A stretch of DNA of 23,381 bases from Pelagibius sp050290145 (GTDB lineage: Bacteria; Pseudomonadota; Alphaproteobacteria; Kiloniellales; Kiloniellaceae), in NCBI GenBank assembly GCA_050290145.1, contig JBNKHC010000283.1, positions 1 to 23,381 on the forward strand, in the 5' to 3' direction. Below, piece after piece: positions 20,952-23,381 of this stretch. Each line of letters starts with the position of its first letter. Position 1 is the first letter of the stretch. The notes under the pieces were generated by a model, which saw only the letters and a program-made list of their open reading frames with translations, was not told where the DNA came from and did not search any database. Both the position numbers and the translations under genes were made by a program.

Positions 20952-22484
20952 CTAAAGGTCGACGCCCGAATAGGAGCAGTTGAACGACTTGTTGCACAGC
21001 GGGAAGTCGGCGACGATGTTGCCCTCGATTGCCGCCTCCAGCAGCGGCCACTGGAACCACGAAGGATCGCGCAGATGGCAGCGCGCGACCTTGCCCTCGC
21101 CGTCGAGCCGCAGCCAGACCAGCACATCGCCGCGGAAGCCCTCAACCAGCGCCATGCCTTCCGACCCCGGGCCCTCACCCGCCCCGCGCGGCAGATCGCA
21201 GGTCAGCGGGCCCTCAGGCAGGCGCGCCAGGATCTGCGAGATCAGCGCCAGGCTCTGCTCCACCTCGCGGATGCGGATCCAGACCCGGGCATTGACGTCG
21301 CCCTCCTCCAACAGCGGCACCTCGAAGTCGAGGCCGTCGTAAGGCGCGTTGCCGGGCAGACGCCGTGCGTCGAAATCCCGTCCGGAAGCGCGCCCGACGT
21401 AGCCGCCGGCGCCGAACCGGCTGGCCAGTTCCGGTTTCAGGATGCCCGTCGCCACGGTCCTGTCGAGCAGCGAAGCCGTGTTGTCGTAGAGATTGACCAG
21501 GGCCGGAAAGCGGCTGTTGATGTTCTCCAGCAGCCCGCCCAGCAGGCGCCGGCCGTCGGGAGTAAGATCGACCGCCACGCCGCCGGGAACGACGCAGTCG
21601 CGCAGCAGGCGGTGGCCGAAACAGGCCTCCGACGCGCGCAGCACGCGCTCGCGCAGGGCGCCGCAATGGGCCAGCATGAGGGCGAAGGCGGCGTCGTTGC
21701 AGATCGCCCCGATGTCGCCCAGATGGTTGGCCAGACGCTCAAGCTCCGCCATGAGCGCGCGCAGTCCCTGCGCGCGCGCCGGCGCCTCGCAGTCCAGGGC
21801 GGCCTCGGCGGCGCGGGCGAAGGCAATGGCATAGGCCACGGTCGAATCGCCGGAGACGCGGCCCGCCAGCCTGGCGGCGCGGTCGAGGTCCGCCCCGGCC
21901 ATCAGGCCCTCAATGCCTTTGTGCACATAGCCGAGGCGTGCTTCCAGGCGCACAACGGTCTCGCCGTTGGCCGTAAAGCGGAAATGACCGGGCTCGATGA
22001 TGCCGGCATGGACCGGCCCGACGGGAATCTGGTGCAGGCTCTCGCCCTCGGCCGGCAGGAAGCTGTAAGGCTCGCCGGCGGCAGCCGGTGCCGCGGCACC
22101 CAGGGGCGAGGTCACTCCCCAGCGGCCATGGTCGAGCCAGGGACGCCTGTCGTCGAGCCCTTCGGGCTCCAGCCCGAAGAGGTCACAAAGGCTGCGCTCG
22201 AGGCGCTGGGCCGGAGCATGCCGGGCGGCGACGGAGGGAAAGCGGCCGTCGGGGCAGATGAGGCTGACGATGCCGATCTCGGGGGCGGTCTCGCCGGAGG
22301 ACTGCTCGAGCAAGGCGAGGTGCACGGTGTCCGCTTCGCCCCAGAGGCCGAGCAGCGTCATGCGGCGTTCGGCCAGCCCGGCGACGACCGCCCGCCAGAC
22401 CGCGGCGCTGACGATGGCGCGCGGCCAGGGCCGGTGGTCCGGAACGGGCCGGCCCTGCAGGAGCAGATCGTTCAGAAAGCCCAT
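20952..22484 (-). CDS. NuoCD/HycE-like large subunit, lacking the N-terminal NiFe cysteine pair
   Basis: The 510-residue protein joins a NuoC-like domain (about 1-125) to a NuoD/hydrogenase-large-subunit-like domain (about 150-510, opening HQIPVGPVHAGIIEPGHFRF), as in HycE and HyfG. In NiFe enzymes the first metal-binding motif is RxCGxC; the equivalent here is RVSGDS (209-214), without cysteine. Near the C-terminus the expected DPCxxC is replaced by DFPLCNKSFNC, with Cys497 and Cys503 spaced differently. A NiFe site is therefore unlikely and the complex may be of the Ehr type (energy-converting hydrogenase-related). The ATG was chosen because AGGAG (22491-22495) lies 6 bases upstream; the ORF extends further but would overlap the preceding gene. 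Quinone or other electron-acceptor use is speculative. Confidence 0.85.
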   Translation of the reverse strand: MGFLNDLLLQGRPVPDHRPWPRAIVSAAVWRAVVAGLAERRMTLLGLWGEADTVHLALLEQSSGETAPEIGIVSLICPDGRFPSVAARHAPAQRLERSLCDLFGLEPEGLDDRRPWLDHGRWGVTSPLGAAAPAAAGEPYSFLPAEGESLHQIPVGPVHAGIIEPGHFRFTANGETVVRLEARLGYVHKGIEGLMAGADLDRAARLAGRVSGDSTVAYAIAFARAAEAALDCEAPARAQGLRALMAELERLANHLGDIGAICNDAAFALMLAHCGALRERVLRASEACFGHRLLRDCVVPGGVAVDLTPDGRRLLGGLLENINSRFPALVNLYDNTASLLDRTVATGILKPELASRFGAGGYVGRASGRDFDARRLPGNAPYDGLDFEVPLLEEGDVNARVWIRIREVEQSLALISQILARLPEGPLTCDLPRGAGEGPGSEGMALVEGFRGDVLVWLRLDGEGKVARCHLRDPSWFQWPLLEAAIEGNIVADFPLCNKSFNCSYSGVDL

Positions 22485-22500
22485 GGCGTTCTCCTCCCCC

Positions 22501-23381
22501 TCACCCCAGGGCCCCGGCGACCTGCTGGAACCACTCCACCAGAGGCGGCGGCAGGTAGAGGCCGGCGGCCAGCACAAGGGCCAGATGGGCGAACATCGGC
22601 AGGTAGGAAGCCTCGACCGGCGCGGTACTGCCGCTCGGCGTGCCGAAGGCGAGGCCGGTGACCCGCAGCAGCAGGGCCCCGAAGGCGACCAGCAGGCCGA
22701 AGACCAGCGGCAGCGCCAGCAGCGGCGCGCGGGCGAAGGTCGAGGTGACCACAAGGAACTCGCTCATGAAGATGCCCAGCGGCGGCAGGCCGGCAATGGC
22801 GACGACGCCGACCACCAGCGACCAGCCGAGCCAGGGGTGGGTCGCCGTCAGCCCGCGGATATCGGCGATCTTCTGCGTCCCTTTGACCTGGGCGATATGG
22901 CCGACGGCGAAGAAGATGGCCGACTTTGTCAGGCTGTGCATGGTCATGTGCAGCAGGCCGGCGAAGTTGGCGAGCGGCCCGCCCATGCCGAAAGCGAAGG
23001 CGATGATGCCCATGTGCTCGATAGAGGAATAGGCGAACATGCGCTTGATGTCGCGCCGGCGGTAAAGCATGAAGGCGGCGAAGATGAGCGAGGTTAGCCC
23101 CATGGTCACCATCAGAGGTCCCGGCGCGATGGCCGCGGGATTGGCGGCAAGCAGCAGCTTGAAGCGCAGGACGGCATAGAGCGCCACGTTCAGCAGCAGC
23201 CCCGAGAGCACGGCGGAGATCGGGGTCGGCCCCTCGGCATGGGCATCGGGCAGCCAGGCGTGCAGCGGCGCCAGGCCGACCTTGGTGCCGTAGCCCAGCA
23301 GCAGGAACACGAAAGCGACGTTGAGCAAGGCCGGATCGAAATCGGCGGCCTGGCGGATCAGCAGGGTCCAGACCATCGCGT
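22501..23381 (-). CDS. proton-pumping antiporter-like subunit (HyfF/NuoN-NuoM family), 3' part
   Basis: The reading frame runs past the right edge, so the N-terminus is missing. The 290 or so visible residues hold about nine membrane segments and the Mrp/NuoLMN core: GYGTKVGLAPLHAWLPDAHAEGP with the conserved Lys and the HAWLPDAH motif, then RRRDIKRMFAYSSIEHMG, HMTMHSLTKSAIFF with a buried Lys, and GLPPLGIFMSEF. The subunit couples electron transfer in the peripheral arm to ion translocation. It ends 16 bases before the large-subunit gene. The gene order (antiporter, CD subunit, B subunit) matches hyfF-hyfG-hyfI, so HyfF-like is the best label. Confidence 0.87.
   Translation of the reverse strand, partial: AMVWTLLIRQAADFDPALLNVAFVFLLLGYGTKVGLAPLHAWLPDAHAEGPTPISAVLSGLLLNVALYAVLRFKLLLAANPAAIAPGPLMVTMGLTSLIFAAFMLYRRRDIKRMFAYSSIEHMGIIAFAFGMGGPLANFAGLLHMTMHSLTKSAIFFAVGHIAQVKGTQKIADIRGLTATHPWLGWSLVVGVVAIAGLPPLGIFMSEFLVVTSTFARAPLLALPLVFGLLVAFGALLLRVTGLAFGTPSGSTAPVEASYLPMFAHLALVLAAGLYLPPPLVEWFQQVAGALG

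Noticed and set aside
20952..22484. Calling the large subunit a true NiFe hydrogenase
   Set aside because: The N-terminal RxCGxC motif is absent and the C-terminal cysteines have non-canonical spacing.

Overview
This is a GC-rich, gene-dense, exclusively bacterial window. The likely source is an alphaproteobacterium of Rhodospirillales/Kiloniellales type. The reasons are base composition, tightly packed operons, a D-carbamoylase resembling the Agrobacterium enzyme, and abundant HAAT-type ABC and TRAP uptake genes. This placement is inference; no rRNA or marker gene is present.

Layout. The left edge (1-521, +) is the 3' end of a DEAD-box RNA helicase with a strong terminator. It is followed by an exported protein of about 20 TPR repeats (792-3014, +), a membrane-associated alpha/beta-hydrolase-like protein (3028-4191, -) and an exported metallo-beta-lactamase-fold protein (4524-5489, +). 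The MBL gene's upstream region carries a duplicated TTGTCGACAA box.

The centre holds two adjacent nitrogen-scavenging modules. Module A (13094 down to 5494, -) is one operon: CN-hydrolase (nitrilase superfamily), UrtA/AmiC-like binding protein, LivH/UrtB permease, a LivM-LivG (UrtC-UrtD) fusion, LivF/UrtE, a DUF1028 protein and an M20 carbamoylase/ureidohydrolase. It is divergent from an XRE-cupin regulator (13275-13850, +). Module B (19301 down to 13860, -) is TRAP dctQ, dctM, dctP, an L-carbamoylase-type M20 enzyme and a D-carbamoylase. It is divergent from an RpiR-family regulator (19458-20387, +). Together they predict import of carbamoyl, ureido or amide compounds, such as N-carbamoyl amino acids, and their hydrolysis to amino acid, CO2 and ammonia. 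No hydantoinase is visible.

The most unusual object is a 258-bp non-coding element (18523-18780) inserted between dctQ and dctM. It has about 30-bp terminal inverted repeats (27/30 matching) flanked by TA. Between them lie two hairpin arms of 94 and 95 nt separated by 9 nt, so nearly the whole element folds. The two arms share an apical CGATG-TGSCG-CATCG stem-loop and look like diverged inverted copies. Removing the element plus one TA restores an 8-nt dctQ-dctM gap. It looks like a MITE-like or structured mobile repeat.

The right edge (20402-23381, -) is part of a group-4-hydrogenase-like/complex-I-like operon: a HyfF-type antiporter subunit, a NuoCD/HycE-type subunit and a NuoB/HycG-type subunit. 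The large subunit lacks the N-terminal cysteine pair of NiFe hydrogenases, so an Ehr-type non-hydrogenase complex is likely.
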